This document shows positions 1 through 8,236 of a DNA stretch of 64,000 bases, one piece after another. How positions within the stretch are numbered: the stretch's first letter is position 1; every line of letters begins with the position of its first letter. The position numbers were made by a program, and so were the translations under genes. The stretch lies in assembly GCA_030694985.1 (NCBI GenBank), contig JAUYTV010000009.1, positions 19,964 through 83,963 on the forward strand. The letters run 5' to 3'. Origin of the DNA: Methanoregula sp. (GTDB lineage Archaea; Halobacteriota; Methanomicrobia; Methanomicrobiales; Methanospirillaceae). The notes under the pieces were generated by a model, which was not told the origin of the DNA, did not search any database, and saw only the letters and a list, made by a program, of their open reading frames with translations.

Positions 1-239
1 ACCGAGGCTTCGACCGGGACAAAAAGCCGCGTCCCGGTTGCTACAGCAGGCACTTTTCCGTACTCCGGCTGCTGCGCAAAGGGTAGCGAGCTGATCCCCG
101 GCGTTTGTCCCGGTACGGGGCACCACGGGGGCTGCGGCCACGGGCCGGCCGGTGGGCAGAAGCCAACCGCCGCCATGCCGATCGTTCCGACAACAATAAC
201 GGCGATCAGTAAAAGGATGATCTTTACTGCAACATGCAT
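1..239 (-). CDS. Secreted or membrane-anchored protein, N-terminal part (cut by window edge)
   Basis: An open frame read leftwards from an ATG at 239 begins MHVAVKIILLLIAVIVV, a short basic start followed by a hydrophobic stretch typical of a signal peptide or membrane anchor. A Pro/Trp-rich segment (PPAGPWPQPPW) follows, and the frame stays open to the window edge, so the C-terminus is missing. It starts 44 bp after the stop of the ABC ATPase on the same strand, so the two may be co-transcribed. I do not recognise a family; the exported location is inferred from the N-terminus only. Confidence 0.5.
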   Translation of the reverse strand, partial: MHVAVKIILLLIAVIVVGTIGMAAVGFCPPAGPWPQPPWCPVPGQTPGISSLPFAQQPEYGKVPAVATGTRLFVPVEAS

Positions 240-283
240 GGAGAAGACCTGCACTTCGTTAAAATAAATGAATTGTGATCGGT

Positions 284-1174
284 TTATTTCCCGATCTTGA
301 CCAGCATCTCTTCAAGCGACGGGTACCGGGAATCTATCTTCTCAACCTTGCCTCCCGCTTCACCGATAAGGCCGGTACATTCGTTGAGCTCTGCCATATT
401 TTCCGCATCACACACAAAGAGTCCCTCTTCCTGCCTGTAGGTTTTGGAGTGCCCGATGAGTGCCCCTGCATCCTTAATTGAGAAGAAGATCGCGTACGTA
501 AGAGTGCCAAACTGCTCGCGCAGCTCTTTCATGGTGCCAAAGGCCACCACCTTCCCGCGCTTTAAGATCATCACCTTGTCACAGATCGCTTCCACCTGGT
601 AGAGGTTATGCGCCGAGAGAACGATCGTCTTTCCCTCCTTTTTTAACGTGCGCAGGTAATCGGCAATGAACCGTGAGGTCATCGGGTCAAGACCGCTTGT
701 GGCTTCATCATAGACAAGGAAACCGGGTTCATGGATAAGCGACCGGGCGATCGCTGTTTTGCGCTTCATCCCTTTTGAGAACTCTCCCAGTTTTTTGCCA
801 TCCGTTTCGAGCGAGAGCGCGGCAAAGAGCTGGTTCGACCGGATGCGGATCTCCTGCGGGGAGAGCCCGTAAATCTCGCCAAAGAATGCGAGATAGTTCT
901 CGGCAGTCATCGTCTCGTAGAGCCGGGATTCCTCAGGAAGGTACCCCAGATTCTCTTTAAGCGCAACCGGGTTTTTCACCACATCGATATCATTGATAAA
1001 AAGTTCTCCTGATGTGGGGGCAATCAGTCCCGAAATGATCTTGAGCAGCGTGGTCTTGCCGGCCCCATTGTGCCCGATAATCCCGAAGATCTCACCGTCT
1101 TCAAACTCGAAGCTGACACCGTCCAGTGCCATAAAACCATCAAAGTTTTTTAAGATATTGCGGCCGGTTATCAT
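284..1174 (-). CDS. ABC transporter ATP-binding protein (ABC-2 exporter type)
   Basis: A 296-residue nucleotide-binding subunit that would hydrolyse ATP to drive an ABC-2 type exporter. Visible motifs are Walker A GHNGAGKTT (residues 34-42), the signature FSKGMKRK near 132-139, and Walker B with catalytic Glu LVYDEAT (153-159), followed by SGLDP and the switch His in LSAHN. Beyond about residue 215 there is a C-terminal extension usual for CcmA/DrrA-like ATPases. It is divergent from two ABC-2 permease genes starting at 1470, which are its likely membrane partners. The substrate cannot be told from sequence. Confidence 0.92.
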   Translation of the reverse strand: MITGRNILKNFDGFMALDGVSFEFEDGEIFGIIGHNGAGKTTLLKIISGLIAPTSGELFINDIDVVKNPVALKENLGYLPEESRLYETMTAENYLAFFGEIYGLSPQEIRIRSNQLFAALSLETDGKKLGEFSKGMKRKTAIARSLIHEPGFLVYDEATSGLDPMTSRFIADYLRTLKKEGKTIVLSAHNLYQVEAICDKVMILKRGKVVAFGTMKELREQFGTLTYAIFFSIKDAGALIGHSKTYRQEEGLFVCDAENMAELNECTGLIGEAGGKVEKIDSRYPSLEEMLVKIGK

Positions 1175-1469
1175 GCGTGACTGCCTTTTTAATCAAATGT
1201 GTGTGGAATCAAAGATATAGATTGGGATGGGGGCACCTGGTAGTGAAACTGGTGTTTGATGCCCCACAGACTTTTTTATTTTTAAACCGGTGGAACAATG
1301 GAGATTTTTTAGTTGCGGTTCTCCCTCTTTATGAGCGCGCAAACCGGAATTATCCTGTCAGCACCGAGTACTATTTGAACGATACCAAATACTACTCTGT
1401 ACTAAAACTTCCGCTGGTGTAACTGTATCTTTGCATTGCAGGAGAACCATTAAGGAGCCATACAAAAAC

Positions 1470-3275
1470 ATGGGCAGGCTTACCGACATCTTGACCATCG
1501 CGCGATGGGAAGTAAAGAAATCCTTTACCATGATGAGCCGGGAGGTACTGCCGTTTGCCGTTATTCTCTTCGTGCTGCTGGTAGCAGTTACCGGGTTTGC
1601 TGCCCAGAGCGGTATGCACTTGCAGGATGGCATGTATGAAGTGGGCGTGGATGATCCACAGATTGCAGAGTTGATCGCAAGCGATGCCCGGTTCTCAGTG
1701 TACCAGACGGATGCGGCCACTCTTGGAAAGAACCGGAATGCATTTGATTTAGTCATCATTAACGGGCAGTTGTATAACAGCCAGACAGAACGGGCAAAAG
1801 CGGCACAGAAAACACTCGAACGCGATTATGCCAAATACGTCAACACAGTCTACAACCGGGAGACGGATCTCTTTGCCGCATACCCGCTCTGGATCGATGT
1901 GCAGACCGTAAAAAGCGAACTCACCTTCTTATCCACCCAGTCAGGCCAGTATGTTCAGGCAGCTCCCAGCCGAAAAGCACCGGTGCCTGAAGGAGAGATA
2001 AGCAATGTCCCCACACCTTCACCCGCACTGGATTTTACCAAAGAGGAACTAAGGCAGGAACTGGTTAAGACCAATGCAAAGAACACCCAGATCTCGCGCT
2101 ACACTGAAGTCCTCTCTTCTGAAAGCACGATGGGCCGGTTCAAGACCCCGTCACAGCTCTCGCCTCCGCTGCCGTTTGATTCGATCATCCTTGTCTTTGT
2201 CTTCATCTTCCCGCTCTACTTTACCTCGCAGTTCTTCATGATGAGCATCATGAACGAGCGCATTGAACGCAAAGGCGAAGTCCTGCTCTCAACACCTGTT
2301 GCATCCTCTTCAATCATCCTTGGAAAGATGATTCCCTATTTCATCGGGATGGTTGCCATCTGTGCCGCGCTCACGCTCTACGTACGGGCGCCACTGATCA
2401 TCATTCTCCCCCTCATACCGGTCATCATATTCTTCCTTGCAAATGCGCTCCTGATAGGCATGCTCTCGCGCAGTTTTAAAGAACTCTCGTTCATCTCGAT
2501 CTTCTTCTCGACAGTTGCTACCTCGTACCTGTTCTTTCCCAGCATCTTTGCAAACGTGCACGTCATCTCCCTCATATCCCCGCTGACGCTGATCGTCCTC
2601 TCGGTACAAGGCGCTCCCTGGACGGTCACCGACTACCTCTACTCCACTTCCCTCTTCTGGCTGACCGGAGCGGTGCTCTTCTATATCGGGATGAAGAACT
2701 TCAAAGAAGAGCGGCTCTTTTCAGAAAAACGGCTCCTGCCACGGTTCCGCGAGTTCCTCTCAGAGATCATGAACCGCCAGCACCCGTTTCTCTCTGTCTT
2801 TTTACTGACCGGGTTTACCATACCGTTTGTGTTCATGGTGCAGCTGATGAGCCTCACGCTCTTTTTTAACCTGCCCATGCCGTATTCACTTGTACTGCTC
2901 CTCATCTTTGCCGCACTGGTTGAGGAATGTGCAAAAGCAATCGGTATCTATACCCTCTTTGCCCAGGATCCGTCTTTTCTCACATGGAAGAACCTGCTCG
3001 CTGCCTGCGCTGCAACCGCTATCGGATTTCTGGTTGCTGAGAAACTGCTCCTCTTCATCACGCTGGCCCAGATCAGCGAATCGATCTTTGGCAGTATCCT
3101 TTTCCTGTCGTTAGGGGTACTCTGGATGCCGCTGCTCCTGCACTTTGTTGGTGTGCTAATCGTTGCGTGTTCGCTGAAGTTCTGGGGCAGAAAGGGTTTG
3201 GTTATCGGGATTGTGCTTGCCACTGTGGTACACTGCCTGTATAACCTCTACTTTATCCTGGGGTGGATTGGATGA
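1470..3275 (+). CDS. ABC-2 type permease fused to a PrsW-like intramembrane protease domain
   Basis: A 601-residue membrane protein. The start is set at the ATG at 1470 because AAGGAG lies about 12 bp upstream; an upstream in-frame ATG at 1431 lacks one. The N-terminal two thirds look like an ABC-2 permease: one N-terminal membrane segment, a large extracytoplasmic loop (roughly residues 50-240), then about six membrane segments, with the permease-type stretch ERKGEVLLSTPV. The last ~120 residues carry EECAK (485-489), a Glu in GFLVAEK (524), His in LLHFVG (558) and HCLYN (588-592). This matches the Glu-Glu/Lys, Glu, His, His-Asn pattern of PrsW/CPBP-type membrane metalloproteases. It overlaps the next permease by 4 bp. 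The protease activity is inferred from motifs only. Confidence 0.8.
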   Translation: MGRLTDILTIARWEVKKSFTMMSREVLPFAVILFVLLVAVTGFAAQSGMHLQDGMYEVGVDDPQIAELIASDARFSVYQTDAATLGKNRNAFDLVIINGQLYNSQTERAKAAQKTLERDYAKYVNTVYNRETDLFAAYPLWIDVQTVKSELTFLSTQSGQYVQAAPSRKAPVPEGEISNVPTPSPALDFTKEELRQELVKTNAKNTQISRYTEVLSSESTMGRFKTPSQLSPPLPFDSIILVFVFIFPLYFTSQFFMMSIMNERIERKGEVLLSTPVASSSIILGKMIPYFIGMVAICAALTLYVRAPLIIILPLIPVIIFFLANALLIGMLSRSFKELSFISIFFSTVATSYLFFPSIFANVHVISLISPLTLIVLSVQGAPWTVTDYLYSTSLFWLTGAVLFYIGMKNFKEERLFSEKRLLPRFREFLSEIMNRQHPFLSVFLLTGFTIPFVFMVQLMSLTLFFNLPMPYSLVLLLIFAALVEECAKAIGIYTLFAQDPSFLTWKNLLAACAATAIGFLVAEKLLLFITLAQISESIFGSILFLSLGVLWMPLLLHFVGVLIVACSLKFWGRKGLVIGIVLATVVHCLYNLYFILGWIG

Positions 3276-4351
3276 AAGCACGTCACTTGTCAATCATTGC
3301 AAAGAAAGAATTCCGGGGACTGTTCAATGAGCGCACGATCCTGCTTGCCATCCTGCTCCAGCTCTTCATTGCCATGTTCTCATCGTTTCTCATGGTCGGG
3401 CTCACCTCCATGTACGATCCCTCCTCGCTCTCCAAGTATTCGCGGCATAAGTACAACATCGCCTATGCAGGCAATGATTCAGCAGTGCTTAAATATCTCG
3501 AGAGCAGCCCGGACTTCCGGGTCTACTCTATGGATCTCTCTACCGGGGTTGCCGCGTTAAAAGAGCGAAAACTTTCAGCGGTGATCTACGTACCCGATAC
3601 CTCCCCGGCAGCAGAAGAGCCGGTCAAGATCACGCTCTATACGCTTACTAATGATCTCCAGAGTGCGATTGTCGATGTGAAACTCAAGGATATTTTCTTG
3701 AAATACGAAAAGGATCTTCGTCTGATACGCGTAGACCGGCTCAGTGAACTACCGATCCCGATACAGGTCCCAAAAACCACCGGGGGCGGGGACTTCTACG
3801 AGTTCGTGTATGGGCTCTTGATTCCCCTGCTGGTCTTTATGCCGGCGATCATTGCATCCGCACTTGTCATTGATCTGATCACCGAGGAGTACCAGCATGA
3901 GACCTTAGAGACCCTGATCTCAACTCCGGTTACTTTCTCTGAGATGGTCTGGGGAAAAGTGCTGGCCTGTGAACTGCTGGTGCCGATCCAGGCCGGGGCG
4001 TGGCTGCTGCTCTTAATGGTTAATGGCATTGCGATCGAAAACGCCGGGCTGATCCTGCTGCAGGTTGTGGTCACCTCACTGATCCTGATCCTGCTTGGCG
4101 CCCTCACTGCGCTACACTACCGCGAGCGGACGGCAGCACAGTTCATCTTTTCCACTGCACTCGTGGTAGTAATTCTCTTTGTACTGGCACTGCCCTCAAA
4201 CCCGCTCAACATCCTCACCCGGCTTGCGGTCGGTACAGCCGGTCCAGAGCAATGGCTGGTACTTGCGGCAACCGGGGGTATCATCATTATTCTTGGGTAC
4301 CTGACCCAGAAATATGCCGAAAAAGTCGGGAAATCGCATCATACGGGATGA
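3272..4351 (+). CDS. ABC-2 type transporter permease
   Basis: A 359-residue permease predicted to form the membrane channel with the neighbouring permease and the divergent ATPase. It begins with a cytoplasmic N-terminus (IIAKKEFRGLFNERTI), one membrane helix, an extracytoplasmic domain to about residue 165, and then five or so helices including TEEYQHETLETLISTPV, the conserved ABC-2 cytoplasmic loop. The ATG at 3272 overlaps the upstream stop (ATGA) and has GGGGTGG just upstream. A GTG at 3263 is possible but less likely. The matching loop motif in the preceding gene suggests the two are half-transporters of one heterodimer. Confidence 0.87.
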   Translation: MKARHLSIIAKKEFRGLFNERTILLAILLQLFIAMFSSFLMVGLTSMYDPSSLSKYSRHKYNIAYAGNDSAVLKYLESSPDFRVYSMDLSTGVAALKERKLSAVIYVPDTSPAAEEPVKITLYTLTNDLQSAIVDVKLKDIFLKYEKDLRLIRVDRLSELPIPIQVPKTTGGGDFYEFVYGLLIPLLVFMPAIIASALVIDLITEEYQHETLETLISTPVTFSEMVWGKVLACELLVPIQAGAWLLLLMVNGIAIENAGLILLQVVVTSLILILLGALTALHYRERTAAQFIFSTALVVVILFVLALPSNPLNILTRLAVGTAGPEQWLVLAATGGIIIILGYLTQKYAEKVGKSHHTG

Positions 4352-4467
4352 TGATTAAACCTTTTTTTCATCCTCTTAATGACGAAAAAATGATCGCAGA
4401 CGGGGAGCATAAGGCAGGTTTACACTTCCCGTTCATTTCCGGTTCTGGAGTTTTAAAAAAAGGATAG

Positions 4468-4944
4468 TTACATGGATGATGTGATCATCGGTTGATCAAT
4501 GGCTTTGTAGGTTTTTCCTGCGGTGGTCACAAAGACCTCGACCCGGTCATTTCCCCTGCTTCCCTGTATCACCAGTTCATCTCCGCGCCGTGGTTTTCGC
4601 TGGCCGTCATTCAGGTACTGCTGTATGACCTGCCCATCAGATCGGGTTACTCTCATCATAACATTCTGAACATAGATCTCTCCTTTCCCACCATTATAAA
4701 GCAGGCGAAGAGAAAAGTCAGGACGTTCCTTGGTTAGCTGGAGGTCAACAAACTGTTCAGGGGGCAGCGTATCAACTGCGATGGGAGTTGCCACAACCGT
4801 TGCAATGGAGGAAGTTACCGTAGAGGGAATTTGTGTTGGAATGTCCACAGGTTTGATCTCAGCCTGTGTGGGACTCGTGCAACCCGCTGAGAGCGCACAG
4901 AGCATGAGCACGAATGCGGTCAGCAGGAACAGGGTGCTTTTCAT
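4468..4944 (-). CDS. Small lipoprotein of unknown function
   Basis: A 158-residue protein with a signal peptide ending in lipobox LSAG-C22, so it is probably lipid-anchored outside the cell membrane. A Thr/Ser/Pro/Val-rich linker (about 25-60) is followed by a beta-rich domain of about 90 residues with motifs LRLLYNGGKGEIYVQ and GSRGNDRVEVFV. The domain organisation resembles the membrane-anchored protein at 10836-11369, which also has a linker and a C-terminal beta domain. Function is unknown. It stands alone, with flanking genes on the other strand. Confidence 0.75.
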   Translation of the reverse strand: MKSTLFLLTAFVLMLCALSAGCTSPTQAEIKPVDIPTQIPSTVTSSIATVVATPIAVDTLPPEQFVDLQLTKERPDFSLRLLYNGGKGEIYVQNVMMRVTRSDGQVIQQYLNDGQRKPRRGDELVIQGSRGNDRVEVFVTTAGKTYKAIDQPMITSSM

Positions 4945-5135
4945 GGTGATTGCTTTAAATTTGAATATATTTCTGATTTGTGCTCGGAAATGGTGCCACT
5001 ACAAACCTGCCCATCCATGCATTATTTTTCCTTATCGCACACTTATGGGTGGGAAAAATGCATAAAATGACAGGAAAGAACAGTTAAATTAAAAAGGACA
5101 CCCGGATTAACGTTATGTATCAGGAGTAACAGGGA

Positions 5136-5744
5136 ATGTTCTGTCCTAAATGTGGAAAAGAGACCGATGCATCGGGAAAATTCTGCCAGTGGTGCGGCTC
5201 AGATAACGCATCTCTTCCGGCAAAGCCCGTCATCGTTCCAGAAGAGATTGAGGGGCCCGAAATCGGGGTGTATGCAGGTCTCGGGCGGAGGTTTATTGCG
5301 TTTATTGTCGATATAATCCTCATCCTTCTTATTGGAATTGTCACTATCACGTTCTTCTCATTGACAAACGGGATAAAATATGCATATTACCTCTCTGCCC
5401 AGAATGCGCCGATCTCTCAACTCACTGAGGCAGGCACGGCAGATGCGGCACTCGCCCCCATCGTTGCTGCGCTTGGGATGCTCATCATTGTGATCCCGTG
5501 GGTATACTTTGCCGGGTTCGAGTCATCCCGCAGCCAGGCAACGCCCGGTAAAGTGCTGATGCGCATCATGGTGACCGATATGGAGGGCAACAAACCCACG
5601 TTTGCCCGGGTTACGCTCCGCCACTTTGGGAAATTTATCTCGGCACTGATCATCTTTATCGGGTTTTTGATGATCGGGTTCACCAAGAAGCGGCAGGGGC
5701 TCCATGACAAGATTGGCCGATGCCTCGTGCTCCTTGAGGACTGA
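5136..5744 (+). CDS. Zinc-ribbon RDD family membrane protein
   Basis: A 202-residue protein. An N-terminal zinc ribbon (C3, C6, C17, C20 in CPKCG and CQWCG) precedes an RDD domain: LGRRFIAFIVDIILILL (first helix with the Arg-Asp pattern), a second helix near residues 108-128, the conserved ATPGKVLMRIMVTD segment, and a last helix near 170-185 with KKRQGLHDKIG. RDD proteins are small integral membrane proteins, some linked to ion or solute transport, with no firm general function. AGGAG lies about 11 bp before the ATG. Confidence 0.88.
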   Translation: MFCPKCGKETDASGKFCQWCGSDNASLPAKPVIVPEEIEGPEIGVYAGLGRRFIAFIVDIILILLIGIVTITFFSLTNGIKYAYYLSAQNAPISQLTEAGTADAALAPIVAALGMLIIVIPWVYFAGFESSRSQATPGKVLMRIMVTDMEGNKPTFARVTLRHFGKFISALIIFIGFLMIGFTKKRQGLHDKIGRCLVLLED

Positions 5745-5847
5745 ATCATTCCCTATAAGAATCCAATCATTTTTCACTGATAAAACAGTTTTTCAATGGC
5801 TTTTTTTTAAAGGTAATGTCTGATATCAGACCCTTATAAAAAAATTG

Positions 5848-6102
5848 TTATTTGTACCGGATCTTCAGGCCGAGCAGCACAAGGATCAGGATAAACGTGA
5901 TCCCATTTGCCGCAATAACGGGCAGTGACTCCATCCAGAACCCATAACAGATCCAGAGAAGTATTCCGGCTGCAAGAAGAATGAGCATGGCAAGCGAGAG
6001 ATCCCTTGTCTCCTTAAGCTTCCACGCCCGCACTACCTGCGGTACAAACGCAGTCGTTGTGAGGATGCCGGCGATATAACCAACGATAACGATGGTATCC
6101 AT
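5848..6102 (-). CDS. SemiSWEET-type small transporter (PQ-loop)
   Basis: An 84-residue protein of three membrane helices, the usual SemiSWEET length. The PQ motif lies in the first helix (TTTAFVPQVVRAWK), followed by the typical TRDLSLAMLILLAAGILLWICYG second helix. Family members dimerise and transport sugars or related small solutes across the membrane; the substrate here is not predictable. The start has GGAG 9-12 bp upstream (plus-strand CTCC at 6111-6114). The promoter holds a TATA element framed by an inverted repeat (6129-6153), suggesting regulated expression. Confidence 0.88.
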   Translation of the reverse strand: MDTIVIVGYIAGILTTTAFVPQVVRAWKLKETRDLSLAMLILLAAGILLWICYGFWMESLPVIAANGITFILILVLLGLKIRYK

Positions 6103-6128
6103 GAACTTTTCTCCAACTAGTATTTTTC

Positions 6129-6153
6129 ACACGACCATTTATACCGGTCGTGT
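6129..6153 (-). promoter_or_regulatory. Promoter with inverted repeat framing the TATA box of the SemiSWEET gene
   Basis: Arms ACACGACC (6129-6136) and GGTCGTGT (6146-6153) are perfectly complementary, separated by 9 bp. The spacer holds TTTATA (6138-6143), read on the minus strand as TATAAA, placed so that transcription would start near 6114, just upstream of the ATG at 6102. A factor bound to the two arms would cover the TATA box. The operator role is inferred. Confidence 0.55.
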
Positions 6154-6197
6154 TTTCTTATATCGGAAGATGATGCAGAAAAAAAGGGGTGATTATA

Positions 6198-6323
6198 TCA
6201 GACCATCACCGGCCCGGGTGTTGTTGGGACAATTGCCACGGCATCAGGAGGGATGTATTGCCGTAATGCTGCTTCGTTCCATGATGCTGTCCAGCAGCGG
6301 TTCTTGGCCTTGATGCTATCCAC
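6198..6323 (-). other. Short coding-like frame, possibly a gene relic
   Basis: The 325-bp gap between 6103 and 6428 holds the promoter above and this 41-codon frame, which starts at a GTG at 6323 and contains WTASWNEAALRQYIPPDAV near its middle. The amino-acid composition looks protein-like, but there is no ATG, no ribosome-binding site, and a stop codon shortly upstream in frame. It may be the eroded C-terminus of a lost gene. I see nothing else in the gap. Confidence 0.2.
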
Positions 6324-6428
6324 AATTTTTCAAGTGTGTGTGCTGTGTTATCCAAGGTAGCTCCAGAATAATATAACAAAAGAACGATTAAAAAGAGAAA
6401 GGTGCGGGTGCGAGACGATCCGGAACGG

Positions 6429-7031
6429 TCAACGGGGTTCGGGCGGAAACGTCTCCCTCACGTGTTCCCGTACCTCAACAAGCCATTCCTTCCGCTGCTC
6501 TTCTGTGCTGGTGACAACAACGCCAAACATTTTACGGTAAAAGATCGGAACCCCACAGAATGAGACGATGCAGTCTTTCCATATTCGTTCGAGTGGATCG
6601 CCGAAGATTTCCTGCTCCCGCACCGCAGGTGTGTTTGAGGTATTTAAAACGATGACTGCTTTTGCCGCAAGGAGCCCGACGGGGATTCCTTCACCGGAAT
6701 CCGTATCAGCAAAATGGTAGGCAACGCCGGGCCGAAGGACCCGGTCGATCCAGCCTTTCAGGATCGCAGGTGGCATACCCCACCAGTTGGGGTGAACAAT
6801 AACGATGCCATCCGCAGCAGCGATCTCCATACAATGCTCTGCGACAAGCGGGGGTAGTGCCGCGTCGCGGGCAATCTCCAGGAGCGGCAGCAAGGGATCG
6901 AAATCCTCTGCATAGAGATCATGCACGGTAACCGAATGGCCATCCTTTCGGAGTGTTGCCGCAGCCATATCCGCTATAGCGTGGTTGAAACTCCTTTCAC
7001 CGGGATGGGCAAGAATGACTGAGATCTTCAT
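6429..7031 (-). CDS. Flavodoxin-fold NAD(P)H-dependent oxidoreductase (NQO/KefF type)
   Basis: A 200-residue protein that would bind FMN or FAD and reduce quinones or similar acceptors with NAD(P)H. It begins MKISVILAHPGERSFNHAI, the nucleotide-binding start of the NQO/MdaB/KefF family. It carries the characteristic HPNWWGMPPAILKGWIDRV segment (about 80-98) and a later VLNTSNTP loop. The ATG at 7031 is chosen because GAGG lies just upstream; an upstream extension to 7115 overlaps the methyltransferase gene and is unlikely. It starts 7 bp after the methyltransferase stop, so the two form an operon. Confidence 0.9.
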   Translation of the reverse strand: MKISVILAHPGERSFNHAIADMAAATLRKDGHSVTVHDLYAEDFDPLLPLLEIARDAALPPLVAEHCMEIAAADGIVIVHPNWWGMPPAILKGWIDRVLRPGVAYHFADTDSGEGIPVGLLAAKAVIVLNTSNTPAVREQEIFGDPLERIWKDCIVSFCGVPIFYRKMFGVVVTSTEEQRKEWLVEVREHVRETFPPEPR

Positions 7032-7038
7032 AGTTTCC

Positions 7039-7845
7039 TCATTTCCGTGCAGTGACCTTGAAGAATGTGTAGCAGAAGACCCCGTCCGGCTCGGCAGTGC
7101 GGTAGAGTGCTGCAACTCCCCGCTCCCATGCGCCCCTGCTCATCAGCCCCTGCTTCAGCACCTCAGGGCCGACCCCTTTAACCATGGCCGTAAAGGTCAG
7201 TTTCGTGAATCCCTCCACAAACCGTGGGCGGGAAGCATCAACGTATACCATCCGCGGCGAAACACTGACATCCGAGTATCCCGCAGCGGCCACTAAGGGA
7301 TAGAGCTGCCTGCCGATCAGTGCATTGCCCCCCACCTGTTGCTGGAGTTCCACAAGGCACTGCACCGCACGGCGGGCATCCTTGTTCTCCGGGTGGAAGA
7401 ACGTAGAGCCGTGATCCCCTTCAATCACGGTGAGGGTCCCTCCTTCTTTAAGGAGTGGGCGGAGCTGTTCCAGAGCCCGCTGAGGCTCTGCGAGATGTTC
7501 CAGCACGAAACAGACAAATATGTGATCGAAACTTGCCGGTTCGAACGGGAGCAAGAAGATATCCCCCTGACGGAATGTCACATTGGTGATCCCTTCCTTA
7601 CGGATCATCTCTTCCGCCCGTTTTATTGAGTCCTCTGAAATATCGAGAGATGTGATATAAGCATCGGGGCTGTTCCTTGCAAGGATCACGGTCTGGGCAC
7701 CGATCCCGCAACCCGCTTCGAGCACCCGGGCACCGGCGGGGTAGCGGGTGTCATCATGAAGGAGCCCCGTGAGAGTCTGTGCCTGATCTGCGAGCCGCTC
7801 CGACTCGCGGGCTGAATAGCCGTGGACATACTTGTGGTGTGCCAT
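7039..7845 (-). CDS. Class I SAM-dependent methyltransferase
   Basis: A 268-residue Rossmann-fold methyltransferase. Motif I is VLEAGCGIGAQ (41-51), the acidic residue after strand 2 is in TSLDIS, and the post-II region is FRQGDIFLLPFEPASFDHIFVCFVLEHL, as in UbiE/small-molecule methyltransferases. The substrate is unknown. It is the first gene of a two-gene operon with the flavoprotein. TGAGGAT lies a few bases before the ATG. The promoter has a TATA box at 7886-7891, preceded by a 12-bp perfect palindrome, so the pair is probably induced by a specific signal. Confidence 0.88.
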   Translation of the reverse strand: MAHHKYVHGYSARESERLADQAQTLTGLLHDDTRYPAGARVLEAGCGIGAQTVILARNSPDAYITSLDISEDSIKRAEEMIRKEGITNVTFRQGDIFLLPFEPASFDHIFVCFVLEHLAEPQRALEQLRPLLKEGGTLTVIEGDHGSTFFHPENKDARRAVQCLVELQQQVGGNALIGRQLYPLVAAAGYSDVSVSPRMVYVDASRPRFVEGFTKLTFTAMVKGVGPEVLKQGLMSRGAWERGVAALYRTAEPDGVFCYTFFKVTARK

Positions 7846-7881
7846 TTTTTTTAATCCTCATAAGCCCCACTGCAATTTGCA

Positions 7882-7934
7882 GGGGTTTATACCAGATATT
7901 GTACATTTTTGTTGGTTGCTGCACAAAAATGTAC
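7882..7934 (-). promoter_or_regulatory. TATA box and 12-bp inverted repeat upstream of the methyltransferase operon
   Basis: The minus strand carries GGTATAAACCCC (7882-7893), a good BRE/TATA element about 26 bp from a start site near 7862. Directly upstream are perfectly complementary 12-bp arms, GTACATTTTTGT (7901-7912) and ACAAAAATGTAC (7923-7934), with a 10-bp spacer. Being adjacent to the BRE, the palindrome could serve an activator or a repressor. A second small palindrome, CTGCAA-T-TTGCAG, lies at 7870-7882. Confidence 0.6.
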
Positions 7935-8051
7935 TGTAACCGAGTGGTGGGGCGGGACCATACGAATTGAGAGAAAAACAGTTACAAAAAAAATCATAGG
8001 GCCGGGTGTGAACGATTCAATGCCCAATACAAAAACCAACAGAAAGGAAAA

Positions 8052-8124
8052 GGCCGGGGCCGAGATTCGAACCCGGGTCGGAGGATCCACAATCCTCTAG
8101 GATGACCAACTACCCCACCCCGGC
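8052..8124 (-). tRNA. tRNA-His (anticodon GTG)
   Basis: A 73-nt cloverleaf on the minus strand. The acceptor stem GCCGGGG pairs with CCCCGGC. The anticodon arm GAGGA-TTGTGGA-TCCTC gives GTG at 34-36, and the T arm is CCGGG-TTCGAAT-CTCGG. The discriminator is C, as expected for His. The base at -1 in the genome is T, so the G at -1 that histidyl-tRNA synthetase needs is not encoded. CCA is not encoded either. Confidence 0.93.
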
Positions 8125-8236
8125 AATTTGCCCTTTTACATTTGCACTTGGTTCAGATTAATGTATCCATCTTTTGCTACGGGGTAATCCCTCTACTTAA
8201 AACCGTGGCTGGGGCCCGGTTACATGGGGGTTTAGT

